DNA from: Endobugula sp965214375
Lineage (GTDB): Bacteria; Pseudomonadota; Gammaproteobacteria; Pseudomonadales; Cellvibrionaceae
Direction: 5' to 3'
Length of the DNA stretch: 64,000 nt
Assembly: GCA_965214375.1 (NCBI GenBank)
Contig: OZ243947.1
Location: 806,001 to 870,000, forward strand
In this document: piece by piece, positions 62,344-64,000 of the stretch
Position numbering within the stretch: the stretch's first letter is position 1
Layout of the letters: each line of letters opens with the position of its first letter
The notes under the pieces: model-generated
Database searches by the model: none
What the model saw: only the letters and a program-made list of their open reading frames with translations
Told to the model about the DNA's origin: nothing
Translations under genes and position numbers: made by a program

Positions 62344-64000
62344 TTGTCAATTTACGCGGAAATGTTGAGCGTCGTGCGCAACGCTTTTCGCAGAGCTTTG
62401 GCCGTATGAGTGCTAAAAGTCGCCGACACTTGGCGACGATGAATCGTGGTGTGATGGGTCTGGAACGCACCATGGGGCGTTTGGGTAATCGGTATCTGGC
62501 ATTAGGTTCTGGCGGTGCCCTTGCAGTAGCGGCTAAAGGTGTCGCTGATTTTGACTCGCAGATGGTACGTTTGGGGACGGATGCCAATTTGACCGAAGAG
62601 CAAGTGAGTAAACTCAAAAAAAGTATCAAGGAAATTGCGAACGATAAAGACCGGCGTATTGATGATAATGTATTAAAAGATGCGACGGCACAGTTTTTAA
62701 GTAAAACGGGTGACTATAGTTTTGTTGAGAAAAAAGAAAACCTGAAAAACCTCGGCTTTGTGATGCAAGGCTTGGGGGCTGATGCAGTTGATTCCGGTAA
62801 TCTATTAGCTCAATTTTGGGAAAAGGGAATCCGTGACCCACAGCAAGTGACAGAAACACTTGATCGCCTATTCACACAATTTAGTCAGGGTTCTGTATCG
62901 GTTAAAGATATTGCCCGTGTTAGTCCTAAATTATTCTCTGCGATATTAGCTCAAGGCCCTAAAGCGGTATCGCAAATGGGAGCATTAATTCAGGTATATA
63001 GTAAAACCAAAGGTAGTGCGGAGGAATCGACAACCTCGTTAATTTCGACGCTGTCTACGTTTAATGATCCCAAAAAACTTGAAACCATTAATAAAGCCCT
63101 TGTAGAAAGTGGAAAACAAAAAGTACATCTGGACGATGGTAACTTACGTGATGTACATACTCTGTTTTTAGATCTTGCTGAGGTGGCAGGTTATAGCGAA
63201 CAACGCTTGGCTACCGTGCTACCTATCGAAGCGATCAATGGTTTTAAATCACAGTTAAATCCTGAAAACCGTGCGCTATTAAAAAAGCTGTCAGATGGTG
63301 CAATTAATAAAGGCATGACTTTGGATGCCTCAGCTAAGAATGCCAAAAACGCCGCTGCGGCGATCCAGTTTTTATCGAATGTTGCATCACGCAAAGCCGA
63401 TGAGAATTTGTCTCAGCCAATTATTGATTTAGCCGAAGCCATTAATAATCTCGACGATAAAAAAATTGATGAGATTATTGAAAAAACCAAAACATGGGCG
63501 AAGGTTATCGGCGGTGTTTATCTGGCATTCAAGGGGATTCAACTAGCCAGTAATCTGGTGAATGTGGGGCGATCACTAAAAGGCAATAAAAAGTCTGCGG
63601 TTAATTCAGTATTGGGAAGTTCAGCAACCACACCGATGTTTGTTTGGGTGATCAACCAAGGCGTGGGTGGTGGCTTTGATAAAACCCGCAAAGGTAAAGG
63701 CCATATTAATACAGGTAATTCGTCTAAAGGAGCGAAAGGTGCTTGCAGCAAGATTGCAAACGGCGCACGTACATTAGGCAAAGCTGCCCCTGCACTATTA
63801 AGCCGTGCAGGTTATGTTGGTATGGCGGGTGGCGTTGGCTGGGGCATTGGTACATTCATTAATAAGAATTTTATCGAAGGCACCGCTGCCAGTGATTGTA
63901 TTGGTAAAAGTATCGCTCATGTCTTAATGGCCTTTGGTAGTGATGAAGCCCGCCGTGCATTAATTGCCAACGGTGACTTGCAAGAACGACCTACACCAAC
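62316..64000 (+). CDS. Tail tape-measure protein (partial, runs off window)
   Basis: The frame from ATG 62,316 stays open for 561 codons to the window end. It starts S-L-V-V-N-L-R-G-N-V-E-R-R, the Mu gp42-type start, and contains F-D-S-Q-M-V-R-L-G-T near residue 80, the tape-measure N-terminal domain. Long helices with A/K/L composition and hydrophobic glycine-rich stretches (G-M-A-G-G-V-G-W-G-I-G-T near 510) follow. It sets tail length and spans the tail tube. Overlap with the extended chaperone is 28 bases. Confidence 0.85.
   Translation, partial: MSTENTVSLVVNLRGNVERRAQRFSQSFGRMSAKSRRHLATMNRGVMGLERTMGRLGNRYLALGSGGALAVAAKGVADFDSQMVRLGTDANLTEEQVSKLKKSIKEIANDKDRRIDDNVLKDATAQFLSKTGDYSFVEKKENLKNLGFVMQGLGADAVDSGNLLAQFWEKGIRDPQQVTETLDRLFTQFSQGSVSVKDIARVSPKLFSAILAQGPKAVSQMGALIQVYSKTKGSAEESTTSLISTLSTFNDPKKLETINKALVESGKQKVHLDDGNLRDVHTLFLDLAEVAGYSEQRLATVLPIEAINGFKSQLNPENRALLKKLSDGAINKGMTLDASAKNAKNAAAAIQFLSNVASRKADENLSQPIIDLAEAINNLDDKKIDEIIEKTKTWAKVIGGVYLAFKGIQLASNLVNVGRSLKGNKKSAVNSVLGSSATTPMFVWVINQGVGGGFDKTRKGKGHINTGNSSKGAKGACSKIANGARTLGKAAPALLSRAGYVGMAGGVGWGIGTFINKNFIEGTAASDCIGKSIAHVLMAFGSDEARRALIANGDLQERPTP

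Noticed and set aside
1..64000. CRISPR arrays, insertion sequences and integrases
   Set aside because: No regularly spaced repeats, IS terminal repeats with transposase, or integrase genes were recognised in the window.

Overview
This window looks like a chromosomal segment of an AT-rich gammaproteobacterium. The conserved block comEA-pyrF-cmk-rpsA-ihfB-lapA-lapB, a tRNA-Asn, and an RfaH/ops pair all point that way. The arrangement rpsA/ihfB followed by tRNA-Asn and a wbpM-type dehydratase recalls the O-antigen locus of Pseudomonas and relatives, so the organism is plausibly in or near the Pseudomonadales, Cellvibrionales or Oceanospirillales. That placement is inference; no rRNA or species-level marker is present.

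Layout. (1) About 1-46,050, all on the minus strand: one very long, tightly packed surface-glycan cluster of about 40 genes, many overlapping by 1-8 bases. Transcription runs from high to low coordinates. It starts at an extended -10 promoter (46,412-46,420) followed about 41 nt after the predicted start by an ops element (46,353-46,364). (2) 46,586-49,094: an RfaH-type antiterminator and a WbpM/CapD/FlaA1-type membrane dehydratase. (3) 49,236-49,311: tRNA-Asn with its own strong promoter. (4) 49,435-55,026: housekeeping genes lapB, lapA, ihfB, rpsA, cmk, pyrF and a ComEA-like gene. (5) 55,151-55,171: a run of 21 G, followed by a rearranged Mu-like prophage to the window end. The prophage has a MuF head protein with a toxin-like C-terminus on the minus strand, and on the plus strand a 5'-truncated capsid gene, tail genes, a tail-chaperone frameshift site and an open-ended tape-measure gene.

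How the cluster works. The first genes make nucleotide sugars: a UDP-uronate 4-epimerase-like SDR, a TviB/WbpO-like dehydrogenase, a LegB-like and a PseB-like dehydratase, and PseC. They are followed by three NeuB-family synthases (one decayed), SpsF-family cytidylyltransferases (two decayed copies, one intact), a PseG-like hydrolase, three separate N-formyltransferase-like proteins, aminotransferase, methyltransferase, PIG-L deacetylase, WbqC and DUF4910-type proteins. This gene content fits one or more modified nonulosonic acids (pseudaminic/legionaminic class), probably N-formylated or otherwise decorated. Later genes add glycosyltransferases, a Wzy-like polymerase candidate, an MsbA-like ABC exporter, asparagine-synthase-type amidotransferases, a CTP-type nucleotidyltransferase with a CDP-alcohol phosphotransferase, a heparinase-II/III-like protein, and a GtrA/GtrB pair.

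Decay. Several cluster genes carry clear lesions: the NeuB-SpsF fusion gene (five), a GT-C-like gene (two), a GNAT gene (two or three) and an SpsF gene (one). The prophage tail-tube gene has an in-frame stop. The housekeeping genes are intact. The cluster and prophage therefore seem to be degrading while the core is maintained, although some single-base lesions lie in short homopolymers and could be sequence errors.
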